NCBI RefSeq assembly: GCF_025562455.1
Contig: NZ_JAHPRO010000001.1
Coordinates: 62,001-126,000 of the forward strand
Length of the DNA stretch: 64,000 nucleotides
Direction of reading: 5' to 3'
Origin: Acinetobacter sp. WU_MDCI_Axc73
Lineage (GTDB): Bacteria; Pseudomonadota; Gammaproteobacteria; Pseudomonadales; Moraxellaceae
The first letter of the stretch is position 1. Every line of letters starts with the position of its first letter. This document shows, in pieces, positions 8,812 to 18,144 of this stretch. The notes below the pieces were generated by a model. It saw only the letters and a list, made by a program, of their open reading frames with translations. It was not told the DNA's origin and made no database searches. Both the position numbers and the translations under genes were made by a program.

Positions 8812-10530
8812 CTCAGGCTTAAAACTATCTTTTAAGTCCAAAATACGGTTAAACACTGGTTTTTCAGGAGTATGATCATATTGATCCGCTACAAAATAAC
8901 CTTCACGTTCAAACTGGAATCTATCTTCTGGTTGAGCTTGTGCCAAAGCAGGCTCAATATAAGCTTGAACCACATTTAACGACTCTGGATTTAAGTTTGC
9001 CAGAAAATCATCATCTGCATCTGGTGCAGCTTCTGTGAATAGGCGATCGTAAATTCTTACTTCTGCTGGCACGCTCTTGCTTGCTGACACCCAATGAATC
9101 ACACCTTTGACCTTACGACCTTCAGGGTTTTTACCTAAAGTTTCTGGATCAATTGAACATTTTAGTTCAATCACTTCCCCATTGGCATCTTTAATCACTT
9201 CATCACATTTGATGACATAAGCATGACGTAAACGTACTTCACCGTCTGGAATCAAACGTTTAAAGCCTTTTGGTGGCACTTCTTCAAAATCTTTACGGTC
9301 AATATAAAGTTCACGTGTTAAAGGAATCACACGTTCCCCCATATCGACGTTTGGATGACGTGCATGAGTCAAATCCAACTCTTCTGGTAAATTGGTCAAA
9401 GTTACTTTAAGCGGATTCAGTACTGCCATACCACGCGCTGCTGCATTTTCCAAAGACTGGCGAATACAGAACTCAAGCATAGCCACATCGACAATACCAT
9501 CAGTTTTAGAAACACCAACACGTCGGCTAAAATCACGCAGTCCTTCAGGCGTAAAACCACGACGGCGCATTCCCACAACGGTTGGCATACGTGGATCATC
9601 CCATCCATTGACATAATTTCCTTCAACCAAACGACGTAACTTACGTTTAGAAGTAATGGTGTAATCAATATTTAAACGTGAAGACTCGTACTGACGTGGT
9701 ACTGCTTGAGAATGAACTTTTTCAATGACCCAATCATAAAATGGACGATGATCCTGAAACTCAAGTGTACATAATGAATGCGTTACACCCTCTATCGCAT
9801 CGGATAATGGATGTGCATAGTCATACATTGGGTACATTTTCCATTTATCACCAGTTTGGTGATGCTTAGAATGCAGTACACGATACAAAATCGGATCACG
9901 CATATGTACGTTTGGACTTGCCATATCAATTTTGGCACGCAATACCGCTTCGCCTTCTTTTAGCTCACCATTGCGCATTTTTTCAAAACGTTCAAGGTTC
10001 TCCTGAACACTTGCCTCACGATACGGTGAATTCTTACCAGGCTCAACAAAATTACCACGATTTAACTTAATTTCTTCAGGACTTTGCAAATCAACATAAG
10101 CATCACCTTGTTCAATTAGTTGAACTGCCCACGCATACAGTTGATCAAAATACCCTGATGCATAACGTGGTTCGCCCTTCCATTCAAAGCCAAGCCATTT
10201 CACATCATTGGCAATACCATCGACATATTCTTGTTCTTCAGCATCTGGGTTGGTATCGTCAAAACGCAAATTACAGTAACCATTAAACTCTTCTGCAACC
10301 CCAAAGTTTAAGCAAATGGCTTTTACATGACCAATATGCAGATATCCATTCGGCTCTGGCGGAAAACGAGTGACGACTGTTTGAGTCGCTCCACTGGCTA
10401 AATCATCAGTAATGACCTGACGTACAAAATCTAAGCCTGCCTGTTGTTCTTGCTGCGCAGAATCGACAGATGCATGAGTATTCGATGTCGGAGAAATGGG
10501 CACAGTTGAAACAACATCATTTGGCTTCAT
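8803..10530 (-). CDS. glnS: Glutaminyl-tRNA synthetase GlnS
   Basis: GlnRS attaches glutamine to tRNA-Gln with ATP in the cytoplasm. The 575-residue protein has the class I ATP site [10 protein letters not shown] (HIGH motif, about residue 66) and TSKRKL (KMSKS-like, about 290). The N-terminal catalytic half is followed by the anticodon-binding beta barrels in the C-terminal third ([26 protein letters not shown]). The first 30 residues form a Ser/Thr/Gln-rich extension before the conserved GLDFVRQVI. The gene is divergent from ppiB and followed by the 42-bp tandem repeats. The start ATG at 10530 lies after an AT-rich leader. Confidence 0.97.
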   Translation of the reverse strand: MKPNDVVSTVPISPTSNTHASVDSAQQEQQAGLDFVRQVITDDLASGATQTVVTRFPPEPNGYLHIGHVKAICLNFGVAEEFNGYCNLRFDDTNPDAEEQEYVDGIANDVKWLGFEWKGEPRYASGYFDQLYAWAVQLIEQGDAYVDLQSPEEIKLNRGNFVEPGKNSPYREASVQENLERFEKMRNGELKEGEAVLRAKIDMASPNVHMRDPILYRVLHSKHHQTGDKWKMYPMYDYAHPLSDAIEGVTHSLCTLEFQDHRPFYDWVIEKVHSQAVPRQYESSRLNIDYTITSKRKLRRLVEGNYVNGWDDPRMPTVVGMRRRGFTPEGLRDFSRRVGVSKTDGIVDVAMLEFCIRQSLENAAARGMAVLNPLKVTLTNLPEELDLTHARHPNVDMGERVIPLTRELYIDRKDFEEVPPKGFKRLIPDGEVRLRHAYVIKCDEVIKDANGEVIELKCSIDPETLGKNPEGRKVKGVIHWVSASKSVPAEVRIYDRLFTEAAPDADDDFLANLNPESLNVVQAYIEPALAQAQPEDRFQFEREGYFVADQYDHTPEKPVFNRILDLKDSFKPEKK

Positions 10531-10571
10531 ATAAATATTTCACTTCTTTACAGTTAAAATTTGACTGAATG

Positions 10572-10610
10572 AAACGTAAACTTCATTTTTTATCAAAGAA
10601 ATTTACGTTT
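10572..10610. promoter_or_regulatory. Inverted repeat in the glnS-ppiB divergent intergenic region
   Basis: AAACGTAAA (10572-10580) is the exact reverse complement of TTTACGTTT (10602-10610), with 21 bases between them; TTC and GAA just inside extend it after one mismatch. It lies between the divergent glnS and ppiB promoters. It could be an operator or an untranslated-region hairpin; the function is unknown. Confidence 0.45.
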
Positions 10611-10615
10611 TTTAC

Positions 10616-10644
10616 TTGCTATGTAGTTTACAGTTTGCTTATGC
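10616..10644 (+). promoter_or_regulatory. Candidate ppiB promoter
   Basis: TTGCTA (10616-10621) and TTATGC (10639-10644) are spaced by 17 bases, 55 bases upstream of ppiB. The match to the sigma70 consensus is moderate. Confidence 0.35.
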
Positions 10645-10698
10645 TTCTCTCAACCAAAAAACCCATGGCTTTCATGTCCATGATTAGGAGATTATGTA

Positions 10699-11208
10699 AT
10701 GAGTTTTCCTCAAGTCGAATTAAACACCAACAAAGGTCGTATTGTTCTTGAGCTTAACACTGAAAAAGCGCCTAAAACAGTTGCTAACTTCTTGGAATAT
10801 GTTCGTGATGGTTTCTATGATGGCGTAATTTTCCATCGTGTGATTGATGGTTTTATGATCCAAGGCGGTGGCATGGATGAGAACTTCAAAGAAAAAGCCA
10901 CTCGTGATGCAATTGAAAACGAAGCGGATAACGGTTTAAGCAATGACGAAGGTACGATTGCAATGGCACGTACCCAAGCACCTCACTCTGCATCAGCTCA
11001 ATTCTTCATTAATGTCAAAAACAACTCATTCCTCAACCATACGGGCAAAACAGCTCAAGGTTGGGGTTATGCTGTGTTTGGTAAAGTTGTTGAAGGCATG
11101 GATGTGGTCAACGACATTAAAAATGTTCGTACAGGTAACCGTGGCTATCACGCTGATGTACCTTTAGAAAATGTAGTCATCGAATCTGCTAAAATTATTT
11201 CTGAATAA
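10699..11208 (+). CDS. ppiB: Peptidyl-prolyl cis-trans isomerase, cyclophilin type (PpiB)
   Basis: Cyclophilin that speeds proline isomerisation during protein folding. The 169-residue protein has no signal peptide, so it is the cytoplasmic type. The conserved core runs from [15 protein letters not shown] (about 45-60, with the catalytic arginine) through [20 protein letters not shown] to [17 protein letters not shown] clear AGGAG lies eight bases upstream of ATG 10699. It is divergent from glnS, and lpxH follows 18 bases downstream, so the two probably form an operon. This ppiB-lpxH pairing is common in gammaproteobacteria. Confidence 0.96.
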   Translation: MSFPQVELNTNKGRIVLELNTEKAPKTVANFLEYVRDGFYDGVIFHRVIDGFMIQGGGMDENFKEKATRDAIENEADNGLSNDEGTIAMARTQAPHSASAQFFINVKNNSFLNHTGKTAQGWGYAVFGKVVEGMDVVNDIKNVRTGNRGYHADVPLENVVIESAKIISE

Positions 11209-11226
11209 TTTTAAACGGCATCTTTT

Positions 11227-11946
11227 GTGACTTATCTGTTTATCGCAGATTTACATTTGTCACCTGATCACCCTCGACTCATTCGGGGGTTTTTAGCTTT
11301 ACTCCAGCATTATCAGAACAAAAATACTCAGCTTTATATTTTGGGTGATTGGTTTAATGCGTGGATTGGTGATGACTATACTGCGCCGTGGCTAGATGAA
11401 ATTGTTGCTGCATTAAAGCAATTTAACGCCGCAGGCAATCGCGTCTATTTTCAAGTGGGTAATCGTGACTTTGCTTTAGGACAAGATTTTCTGAAACAAT
11501 TTAACGGTATTTTGCTTCCTGATACTTATTCTATTGAAATTGCAGGTCAGCAGTATCGGCTCGAACATGGTGATGCTTTATGTACCGATGATGTAGGCTA
11601 TCAACGATTTAAAAAGATTATTCGTAATCCTTATCTTGTCGCATTTTTAAAGAAAACCCCTCTCAGTTTTCGTCAAAAACTTGCCAATGGTTTTCGCAAA
11701 AAAAGCCGTGATAACAAACAACAGAAAAATTATGAGATCATGGATGTAAATGATCACGCTGTCATCAATGCGTTGGGCGATATGGATTATTTGATTCATG
11801 GACATACACATCGTCCTGCAATTCACTCAGTAGAAAATAAACTGAGAATTGTTTTAGGTGACTGGCGAGAACAAAGTGGTGAAGCCATGATTCTTGAAAT
11901 TAATGATCAAGGCCAACAACACTTTATAAAATGGCAAATCGCTTAA
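11227..11946 (+). CDS. lpxH: UDP-2,3-diacylglucosamine hydrolase LpxH
   Basis: LpxH cleaves UDP-2,3-diacylglucosamine to lipid X and UMP, the fourth step of lipid A synthesis, at the inner face of the inner membrane. The 239-residue protein carries the calcineurin-like metal motifs DLHL (residues 8-11), GDWFNAWIGDD, GNRD and HGHTH. The frame begins with GTG at 11227, directly giving the expected N terminus TYLFIADLHL; no ATG lies nearby. It follows ppiB closely and is likely co-transcribed. Other lipid A genes (lpxD, fabZ, lpxA) lie 20 kb away in this window. Confidence 0.94.
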   Translation: MTYLFIADLHLSPDHPRLIRGFLALLQHYQNKNTQLYILGDWFNAWIGDDYTAPWLDEIVAALKQFNAAGNRVYFQVGNRDFALGQDFLKQFNGILLPDTYSIEIAGQQYRLEHGDALCTDDVGYQRFKKIIRNPYLVAFLKKTPLSFRQKLANGFRKKSRDNKQQKNYEIMDVNDHAVINALGDMDYLIHGHTHRPAIHSVENKLRIVLGDWREQSGEAMILEINDQGQQHFIKWQIA

Positions 11947-12060
11947 GTTTTATACCTTATGTTTTGTTGCGTTGATTTTTATTGAAAAATATTTCATCTG
12001 CTTACATTTCCATTTATGATCATCAGCTATGTATATCCTTTACAAATCAGGTGAATGATC

Positions 12061-12714
12061 ATGAACTTATTAGATACCGCAAAAAGTCGTTATACCACCA
12101 AAGCTTATGATCCATCAAAGAAAATATCTGATGAAAAGTTTGAGCATTTATTGGAGGTTCTACGTTTAACGCCATCTTCAGTCAATATTCAACCTTGGCA
12201 TTTTTTAATCGCTGAAAGCGCAGAAGCGAAGCAACGTGTTACTAAAGCTATGACTGGACGCTATGCCTACAATGCCCCGAAAGTCCTAGATTCATCACAC
12301 ACAATAATATTTTGTACGCGTATTGACGCGACACCTGAACATTTAGAACAACTGCTTGAGCAAGATGATCTGAATGGTCGTTTTAAGGATGAAAAAGCCA
12401 AGCAAGGTCAACGCGAAACCCGTGCAGGTTATGTTGATTTTTATCGTAACGAACAAAAAAATCTATTTGGCTGGATGGAAAATCAAACCTTTATTGCGCT
12501 TGGTCAATTACTTCTTGCAGCAGGACTAGAAGGTATTGATGCCACGCCAATGGGTGGTTTTGATGAAGATGTGCTAAATAAAGAGTTTGGCTTAACAGAA
12601 AAAGGTTTTCGTGCTTCTGTGGTGGTTTCACTGGGTTATCGGAGTGAAACTGATTTTAATGCAAAATTACCAAAATCACGTTTAAGTGATGAGGTCATTT
12701 TTACGCAGCTTTAA
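12061..12714 (+). CDS. Nitroreductase family oxidoreductase (NfsB-like)
   Basis: From ATG 12061 the protein has 217 residues. It has the FMN-dependent nitroreductase fold: N-terminal helix AKSRYTTKAYDPSKK, the LTPSSVNIQPWHFLI segment (PSS near the flavin) and the C-terminal GIDATPMGGFDEDVL and GYRSETDFNAKLPKSR (Arg/Lys contacts to the FMN phosphate). The size and motifs are those of the NfsB/FRase I group, which reduces nitroaromatics or quinones with NAD(P)H. The in-vivo substrate is unknown. AGGTGA abuts the ATG at 12055 but has good spacing to the ATG at 12061, which was preferred. Confidence 0.88.
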   Translation: MNLLDTAKSRYTTKAYDPSKKISDEKFEHLLEVLRLTPSSVNIQPWHFLIAESAEAKQRVTKAMTGRYAYNAPKVLDSSHTIIFCTRIDATPEHLEQLLEQDDLNGRFKDEKAKQGQRETRAGYVDFYRNEQKNLFGWMENQTFIALGQLLLAAGLEGIDATPMGGFDEDVLNKEFGLTEKGFRASVVVSLGYRSETDFNAKLPKSRLSDEVIFTQL

Positions 12715-12728
12715 TATTTTATAATTCC

Positions 12729-12761
12729 GTCATCATTAGCTTGATAAATGCTGATGATGAC
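12729..12761 (+). terminator. Hairpin after the nitroreductase gene
   Basis: A 12-bp stem GTCATCATTAGC / GCTGATGATGAC with one wobble and a nine-base loop, but only a weak T tail. It may end the nitroreductase transcript. Confidence 0.4.
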
Positions 12762-12780
12762 ATTTAATAAATATATAATA

Positions 12781-13176
12781 ATGAAATATAATCCTGAAAT
12801 TATTAAAAAATCTATCTTAATTATCCCTATTCCACTTTTGGTCTTTATTCTCATTTATTTAATTATAGCCAACCCTCCATATACACTACAAAATATTGGA
12901 TTTTTCTTAATTGGTACCATTATTGTTTACTTCATTTATTGTATTATCGTCGCGCCGATTACCTTTTTGATTTCTATTATTTTAAATCATTATCATATTT
13001 TAAACTTATTCACAATTTTCATCAGTGCTTTCGTTGTGGCTACGCCCTTTTATTTATTTATCAACTTTTTACATGCAGCGAGTATTCCACATCCATGGTG
13101 GAAAATGTATAGTCACTTTTCCACCATTTTAATGACTATTGTTCCTGCATTTTTCTATTGGATTTGTTTAAAATAG
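12781..13176 (+). CDS. Small polytopic membrane protein of unknown function
   Basis: From ATG 12781 the protein has 131 residues. Four hydrophobic segments are visible: IIPIPLLVFILIYLI, IGFFLIGTIIVYFIYC, FTIFISAFVVATPFYLFI and a last one near ILMTIVPAFFYWIC. It is very rich in Ile, Phe and Leu and has few charges, with His/Pro-rich loops (AASIPHPWW). Starts at ATG 12748, 12754 and 12757 are also in frame; none has a convincing ribosome binding site, and the upstream ones lie within the hairpin. Low GC compared with neighbours is noticeable. No family was recognised. Confidence 0.6.
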   Translation: MKYNPEIIKKSILIIPIPLLVFILIYLIIANPPYTLQNIGFFLIGTIIVYFIYCIIVAPITFLISIILNHYHILNLFTIFISAFVVATPFYLFINFLHAASIPHPWWKMYSHFSTILMTIVPAFFYWICLK

Positions 13177-13199
13177 TTTGCAAGAAGAATATGAGATAG

Positions 13200-14054
13200 C
13201 TACATCGCCTGAGCTAAACATACCACACCAGCAATCCCTAAAACTAAACCAATCAAGGTCATCCAGTTTGTTTTTTCTCTAAATAATATCAAGCCACTCA
13301 AAAGACCGAATACCACGACTAAAATATTCATTCCTGCAAAAACAATCGCAGGAGAATCTTTCAGTAACATATGCGCTTTGACGTATAAGGCAATATTGCT
13401 AAAGTTTAAAACACCTAAAAACAAACCTGCCATCATGTTTTTTGTCAGCCATGCCTGTTTTAAGATAAAACCCACATAAATAAATGAAAATATAAATGAT
13501 GTAATAAAAATTAAATTTAATGTGACTGAAAATTGTAGGCCTAAACTACTAGTATATTTAAGAAGAATATCGACCAGTGCATAACCTAACCATACGCCAA
13601 TTAAAGCCATGATTGATTTATTATAATGACTAGAATTTTGGGTTTTCCCTTTTGCCAAAATAATACTTAGAACTGCGGCTAAACCCAAACCAATACCTAC
13701 AACTTTTAAGGTATTAAAATTCTCATTAAAAATAAAATATGCAGCCAATAATGACCATACAACAGATAGACGTTGTGCAAGCTCTGTTTTTATAATCCCG
13801 GCAAATTGAAGTGATTTTGCTAAACACAAAAATATACTGGGTAAAATTAAGCCTAGGATAACAATTAACCACCATGGTGTCTGTTGTATAGATAAATGAC
13901 CTAAATCAGGCTTAAACCAAAAAAAGCAAAGCAAACTTGCACTGAGGTAGTTCCAGACAATCATCTGAATCGGCTCAAATCCTTTTTCTTTTAGCCATTT
14001 CAGTAAAATTGACACAGAGACACTACATAATGCTGATAATGCAATTAATTCCAT
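13200..14054 (-). CDS. EamA/DMT-type transporter
   Basis: From ATG 14054 the protein has 284 residues and ten hydrophobic segments in two repeats of five, the layout of the EamA (DMT) family of inner-membrane metabolite exporters. Visible are MELIALSALCSVSVSILLKW (first span), the QMIVWNYLSASLLCFFW loop and span, and the last pair ILVVVFGLLSGLILFRE / WMTLIGLVLGIAGVVCL, which keeps the motif glutamate in the loop. A GAGAG sequence precedes the ATG; the open frame extends 16 codons further, but without conserved sequence. The substrate cannot be inferred. It lies downstream of fba, separated by its terminator. Confidence 0.82.
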   Translation of the reverse strand: MELIALSALCSVSVSILLKWLKEKGFEPIQMIVWNYLSASLLCFFWFKPDLGHLSIQQTPWWLIVILGLILPSIFLCLAKSLQFAGIIKTELAQRLSVVWSLLAAYFIFNENFNTLKVVGIGLGLAAVLSIILAKGKTQNSSHYNKSIMALIGVWLGYALVDILLKYTSSLGLQFSVTLNLIFITSFIFSFIYVGFILKQAWLTKNMMAGLFLGVLNFSNIALYVKAHMLLKDSPAIVFAGMNILVVVFGLLSGLILFREKTNWMTLIGLVLGIAGVVCLAQAM

Positions 14055-14085
14055 CTTGCTCTCGCGGTTTTTATCTTTATTGTGG

Positions 14086-14112
14086 ATAAAAGAAAAGCCC
14101 ACTATATGGGCT
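14086..14112 (-). terminator. Intrinsic terminator of fba
   Basis: On the minus strand, stem AGCCCA / TGGGCT with a five-base loop, then TTTTCTTTT. It lies between fba and the downstream transporter gene. Confidence 0.75.
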
Positions 14113-14141
14113 TCTCCAGAATCTTATAAATAACAGATTCA

Positions 14142-15179
14142 TTATTTATAACGATCGACCATGACTTCTAAAGAAATTGGACGAATCTTATCGGCATTAC
14201 CCGCTGTACCAAATGCTTCGTAACGATCAATACAAATTTGTTTCATTGCATCAACTGTTTTAGCAAAGTATTTACGTGGATCAAATTCAGCTGGATTTTC
14301 CGCCATAAAGCGACGAATTGCACCAGTCGAAGCTAAACGTAAATCAGTATCAATATTGATCTTACGCACACCATGTTTGATCGCTTCTACAAGCTGATCA
14401 ACAGGTACACCATAAGTTTCACCAATTTGACCACCGTGTTCATTAATGATTTTTAACCATTCTTGAGGCACAGAACTTGAACCATGCATTACCAGATGTG
14501 TATTTGGTAGTGCAGCATGAATTTCTTTAATACGATCAATCGCAAGAATATCGCCTGTCGGTGGACGAGTAAACTTGTATGCACCGTGTGAAGTCCCCAC
14601 TGCAATCGCTAGAGCATCTACATTGGTATCTGCAACAAATTGTGTTGCTTCTTCAACAGAAGTCAAAAGCTGAGAATGATCAAGGACACCTTCTGCACCT
14701 ACACCATCTTCTTCACCAGCCAAACCAGTCTCAAGACTACCTAAACAGCCGATTTCTCCCTCGACTGACACACCACAAGCATGTGCCATTTGTACCACAC
14801 GGCGAGTGACATCGACATTGTAGTCATAATCCATTGGAGTTTTACCATCTGAACCCAACGAACCGTCCATCATCACCGAGCTAAAGCCCAACTGAATAGA
14901 ACGTTGGCAGACATCAGGGCTTGTACCATGATCCTGATGCATTACCACTGGAATGTGTGGCCATTCTTCAACTGCCGCCAAAATAAGATGACGCAAGAAT
15001 GGTGCACCTGCATATTTACGTGCGCCTGCCGAAGCTTGCACAATGACAGGTGAATTGGTTGCATCCGCGGCCAACATGATTGCGCGCATTTGTTCTAAGT
15101 TGTTTACGTTAAACGCTGGTACGCCATAGGTATGTTCTGCGGCGTGATCCAAGAGCTGGCGCAATGAAATAAGTGCCAT
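14142..15179 (-). CDS. fba: Fructose-bisphosphate aldolase, class II
   Basis: Zn-dependent aldolase that interconverts fructose-1,6-bisphosphate with dihydroxyacetone phosphate and glyceraldehyde 3-phosphate. From ATG 15179 it has 345 residues. Visible are the metal-binding His-Asp-His in [12 protein letters not shown] (about 80-91), the [10 protein letters not shown] segment, [12 protein letters not shown] with a metal-ligand His, and [10 protein letters not shown] near the C-terminal barrel. This length and the presence of a DxH site match the subtype often called Calvin-cycle type aldolase. GGGAGG lies six bases before the ATG; a longer frame to 15203 has no support. A small lipoprotein gene and pgk lie upstream on the same strand. 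Confidence 0.96.
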   Translation of the reverse strand: MALISLRQLLDHAAEHTYGVPAFNVNNLEQMRAIMLAADATNSPVIVQASAGARKYAGAPFLRHLILAAVEEWPHIPVVMHQDHGTSPDVCQRSIQLGFSSVMMDGSLGSDGKTPMDYDYNVDVTRRVVQMAHACGVSVEGEIGCLGSLETGLAGEEDGVGAEGVLDHSQLLTSVEEATQFVADTNVDALAIAVGTSHGAYKFTRPPTGDILAIDRIKEIHAALPNTHLVMHGSSSVPQEWLKIINEHGGQIGETYGVPVDQLVEAIKHGVRKINIDTDLRLASTGAIRRFMAENPAEFDPRKYFAKTVDAMKQICIDRYEAFGTAGNADKIRPISLEVMVDRYK

Positions 15180-15249
15180 AATATCCTCCCAGGTAGTGCG
15201 CATATTCTACCTTGTCATTTGTTTCAAATCAGCAACAAATCACAGGATT

Positions 15250-15277
15250 TCAAAAAAAATCCCTGCTTTGGCAGGGA
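15250..15277 (-). terminator. Intrinsic terminator after the small lipoprotein gene
   Basis: Minus-strand stem TCCCTGC / GCAGGGA with a four-base loop and eight T in the tail. It separates the lipoprotein gene from fba. Confidence 0.8.
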
Positions 15278-15300
15278 CTTTTAACAAAAGCCTACATAAC

Positions 15301-15576
15301 TTACTGTGCTTTGTCCTGTTTTGGCTCAACAGCGGTAGCTTCAGTTGCTGGTTCGGCAGGTGCGTTTGCGACAGATTCAGCAATATCTGTATTTTTCTGA
15401 TCCATCACAGGTTTATCTAATGCATCAATTGCTGCTTGTTGTTCTGGGGTAACTTTTTCTTGGGCAGGTGCAGCTTGACCTTCATGCGATGCAGGCGCAT
15501 CATTTTTTTTAGCACAAGCCGTTAAAGTTAAAGGGATAACTAAAATTGCTGCTAAAACTAATTTCAATTTCATCAT
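15301..15576 (-). CDS. Small lipoprotein
   Basis: The 91-residue protein has a lipoprotein signal: a hydrophobic segment (KLKLVLAAILVIPLTLTAC) with the lipobox LTAC, cysteine at about residue 21. The mature part is only 70 residues and is dominated by Ala, Pro, Gln, Asp and Glu, with no globular domain, so it is probably flexible and periplasmic. An ATG pair at 15571-15576 makes the start ambiguous by one codon. It lies between pgk (upstream) and fba (downstream), each with its own terminator. The function is unknown; similar small lipoproteins occur widely in the genus. Confidence 0.75.
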   Translation of the reverse strand: MMKLKLVLAAILVIPLTLTACAKKNDAPASHEGQAAPAQEKVTPEQQAAIDALDKPVMDQKNTDIAESVANAPAEPATEATAVEPKQDKAQ

Positions 15577-15650
15577 GTTTTCTCACAACTGATTACTAAT
15601 CGCGTTTAGTTTATTGCAACTTTATGACAGTTATATGAATCAAAAATGAA

Positions 15651-15678
15651 AAACAGGCCAATATAAATTGACCTGTTT
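15651..15678 (-). terminator. Intrinsic terminator of pgk
   Basis: Stem AAACAGG(C/T)CAA / TTG(A/G)CCTGTTT with one wobble and a TTCATTT tail on the minus strand. It ends about 30 bases downstream of the pgk stop codon. Confidence 0.65.
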
Positions 15679-15707
15679 CAAATTTATGACAGTAAATCTA
15701 TAAGTGA

Positions 15708-16895
15708 TTAAGCACGTTCAAGCAAGACAGAGACCGCTGGTAAAGTTTTACCTTCAACAAACTCAAGGAAAGCGCCACCGCCTGTGGAGATATAGCCTAT
15801 TTTATTTGCAACTTCATATTTATCAATTGCAGCCAATGTATCACCGCCACCTGCGATAGAGAATCCTTCAGATTCAGCAATTGCCAATGAAAGTGTTTTA
15901 GTTCCTTCACCAAACTGATTCACTTCAAATACGCCCACTGGACCATTCCAAAGGATGGTTTTAGCCGTTTTTAAGATATCAGCAAATGCTTTTGCTGTTT
16001 CAGGACCAACATCTAAAATCATGTCATTGTCTGCAATATCTTCAACTTTTTTCACAACTGCTTTTGCTTTTGCCAATGAACCGAGGAAATCAGCAAAGTC
16101 AATTTCTGCTACATCTGCTACTACAACATCTGTTGGAAGTGGAACGGAAACTTTAGCTGCTATTGCTTTTGCTGTGTCGATTAAATCATTTTCGCACAAT
16201 GATTTTCCTACATTGAAACCAGCAGCTGCCAAGAAGGTATTGGCAATCCCACCACCGACGATCAATTGACCACAAATGTCAGAAAGCGAAGTTAAAACAT
16301 CTAGTTTTGTGGAAACTTTAGAACCCGCAACAATTGCAACCATTGGCTTCTCAGGAGTTTGAAGTGCTCGACCCAGAGCGTCCAACTCAGCCGCAAGTAA
16401 TGGTCCTGCTGCTGCAACTTTGGCATAACGTGCTGCACCTTCAGTAGATGCTTCTGCGCGGTGTGCTGTACCGAATGCATCCATCACAAATACATCACAA
16501 AGTGCAGCGTATTTTTTTGCCAATTCTGCGTTGTTTTTCTTTTCACCATGATTAAAACGTACATTTTCAAGTAAAATTACCTGACCCGCTTCGACCTCAA
16601 CGCCATCTAGATAGTCTGTATAGAGTTTTACTTCTTGACCCAATGCTTTGCTTAAATATGCTGCAACTGGTGCAAGAGATTGTTCTGGTTTTGGCTCACC
16701 TTCCACTGGACGGCCTAAATGAGAGAATACCATGACCGCAGCGCCTTTTTCTAAAGCAGCCTGAATCGTTGGTAATGCAGCACGTAAACGTGCATCGCTA
16801 GTAATTTCCCCATTTTTGACAGGCACGTTTAAATCTTCACGAATAAGGACACGTTTGCCTGCTAAATCTAGGTCAGTCATGCGCTGAAAATTCAT
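15708..16895 (-). CDS. pgk: Phosphoglycerate kinase
   Basis: Pgk transfers the acyl phosphate of 1,3-bisphosphoglycerate to ADP, reversibly. The 395-residue protein shows the substrate-binding arginine motif [13 protein letters not shown] (residues 14-26), the basic [10 protein letters not shown], and the C-terminal ATP-binding [12 protein letters not shown] (about 355) before SVLLERA. Its length is the usual 390-400. It is on the same strand as the small lipoprotein and fba, each separated by a terminator, so the genes are probably expressed separately. The start ATG 16895 has an AGAGAG-like element upstream. Acinetobacter generally lacks phosphofructokinase, so the role is probably gluconeogenic or lower glycolytic. 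Confidence 0.96.
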   Translation of the reverse strand: MNFQRMTDLDLAGKRVLIREDLNVPVKNGEITSDARLRAALPTIQAALEKGAAVMVFSHLGRPVEGEPKPEQSLAPVAAYLSKALGQEVKLYTDYLDGVEVEAGQVILLENVRFNHGEKKNNAELAKKYAALCDVFVMDAFGTAHRAEASTEGAARYAKVAAAGPLLAAELDALGRALQTPEKPMVAIVAGSKVSTKLDVLTSLSDICGQLIVGGGIANTFLAAAGFNVGKSLCENDLIDTAKAIAAKVSVPLPTDVVVADVAEIDFADFLGSLAKAKAVVKKVEDIADNDMILDVGPETAKAFADILKTAKTILWNGPVGVFEVNQFGEGTKTLSLAIAESEGFSIAGGGDTLAAIDKYEVANKIGYISTGGGAFLEFVEGKTLPAVSVLLERA

Positions 16896-17033
16896 GTATT
16901 GCTCTCTTTATAGATTTAAAAACGCGCCAATTTTAAATGATTGCACTAAAAAAAGTTAGTTTTTTTGTAGAAAAGCTGTAGAAAGATAAACTTTTGATTA
17001 TGATAGGATCAGTTGTTTTTATGACGAAGGCCT

Positions 17034-17417
17034 ATGTCTATTCATCCAGATCCAAAAATTAATCGCTTGAATGTTTTGGGCGAACCACTTGCAAGCTGTT
17101 GTTTTGATCCGATAACAGGATATTTTCGTAATGGTTTTTGCCATACTGCGGTGAGTGATCATGGACAACATACCGTATGTGCGGAAATGACTTCAGAGTT
17201 TTTAAGTTATTCACAAAAAGTGGGGAATGATCTCACGACGCCACTTCCAGAAGTGGATTTTCCTGGGGTGAAGCCAGGTGATTTTTGGTGCATTTGTGTT
17301 ACACGCTGGGTGGAAGCCTATCAGGCAGGTTTTGCACCGCCCATTAAGTTACAGGCATGTCATCAATCGGTTTTGAGCTATGTCCCTTTAGATGTTCTGA
17401 TGGAATACGCGGTTTAA
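17034..17417 (+). CDS. DUF2237 family protein
   Basis: The 127-residue protein matches the family pattern: LNVLGEPLASCCFDPITGYFRNG, then TVCAEMTSEFL, GNDLTTPLPEVDFPGVKPGD and the C-terminal WCICVTRWVEA...APPIKLQACH. Conserved cysteines lie in the N-terminal ASCC and near WCIC. The family is cytoplasmic and found in many Proteobacteria; its function is unknown. A GAAGG lies five bases upstream of ATG 17034, and CTGTAG/TATGAT with 17-base spacing is a weak promoter upstream. The downstream Maf gene overlaps by one base, so they probably form an operon. Confidence 0.85.
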   Translation: MSIHPDPKINRLNVLGEPLASCCFDPITGYFRNGFCHTAVSDHGQHTVCAEMTSEFLSYSQKVGNDLTTPLPEVDFPGVKPGDFWCICVTRWVEAYQAGFAPPIKLQACHQSVLSYVPLDVLMEYAV

Positions 17418-18010
17418 TGGGTCATTCTGAACTTATATTGGCATCTAGCAGCCAAACCCGTAAAGCATTAATGGATCGACTAGGTCTGGTTTATCGCTCT
17501 ATTTCACCAGATATTGATGAATCACCCAAAGGTGAAACACATGCGGATGATTTAGCACGGCGCTTGGCTTTTGAAAAAGCTCAAGTGATTGCAGAACAAT
17601 ATCCTGATGCGATTGTGATTGGGTCGGATCAGGTCGCATGGCGAAACCATACACCGCAGGATTTTATCGGTAAGCCCTTAACTTTTGAAAATGCTATTAC
17701 ACAGCTTATGGCAAACTCTGGTCAAACGGTATGTTTTAGTACTGGACTTAGCATTCAACATTTTCAAAGTGGTTTTGAAAAAACTCTGGTTGAACATTAT
17801 CAGGTTAAATTTCGTGAGCTTACACTGGGTGAAATCGAACGATATGTTAGGCGTGAACAGCCTTTACAATGTGCAGGAAGTTTCCGTTGCGAAGGTTTGG
17901 GCATTAGTTTATTTCAGTCGATGTCAGGAAATGATCAAACTACGCTAATGGGACTGCCTTTAATCCAGCTATGCTATTATTTGAGGCAATTAAATATTGT
18001 GATTCCATAA
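17417..18010 (+). CDS. Maf/YceF-type nucleotide pyrophosphatase
   Basis: From ATG 17417, which overlaps the upstream stop codon as TAATG, the protein has 197 residues. The Maf fold motifs are LILASSSQTRKALMDRLGL (phosphate-binding S/R), DESPKGETHADDLARRLA and GSDQVA, followed by AGSFRCEGLGISLF. The last motif is typical of the YceF subfamily, which hydrolyses 7-methyl-GTP to 7-methyl-GMP. Maf proteins act as house-cleaning enzymes against modified nucleotides. Start at the overlapping ATG is supported by coupling with the DUF2237 gene; the earlier in-frame codons (17357 onward) belong to that gene. The exact substrate is inferred. Confidence 0.9.
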   Translation: MGHSELILASSSQTRKALMDRLGLVYRSISPDIDESPKGETHADDLARRLAFEKAQVIAEQYPDAIVIGSDQVAWRNHTPQDFIGKPLTFENAITQLMANSGQTVCFSTGLSIQHFQSGFEKTLVEHYQVKFRELTLGEIERYVRREQPLQCAGSFRCEGLGISLFQSMSGNDQTTLMGLPLIQLCYYLRQLNIVIP

Positions 18011-18034
18011 CTTTAACTAAAATAGGAACGAATC

Positions 18035-18100
18035 ATGAAAAAAATATTTTTAGTTGCGTCCTTTGCTGATATCTCAATCTTGCACCATCTTGTAACTTGA
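18035..18100 (+). other. Small open frame with good ribosome binding site (possible gene remnant or leader peptide)
   Basis: A 21-codon frame (MKKIFLVASFADISILHHLV) begins at ATG 18035 with AGGA about eight bases upstream and stops at 18098-18100. It ends 45 bases before the roxA-like gene. The start resembles the N terminus of peptidase E/S51-like proteins, where a Lys-Lys-Ile-Phe-Leu start is common, so it may be the remnant of a larger gene. This is weakly supported; it could also be a chance frame. Confidence 0.3.
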
Positions 18101-18144
18101 TAACGATTATTGAACAATATACAAAATATTCTGATTATTGTGTT

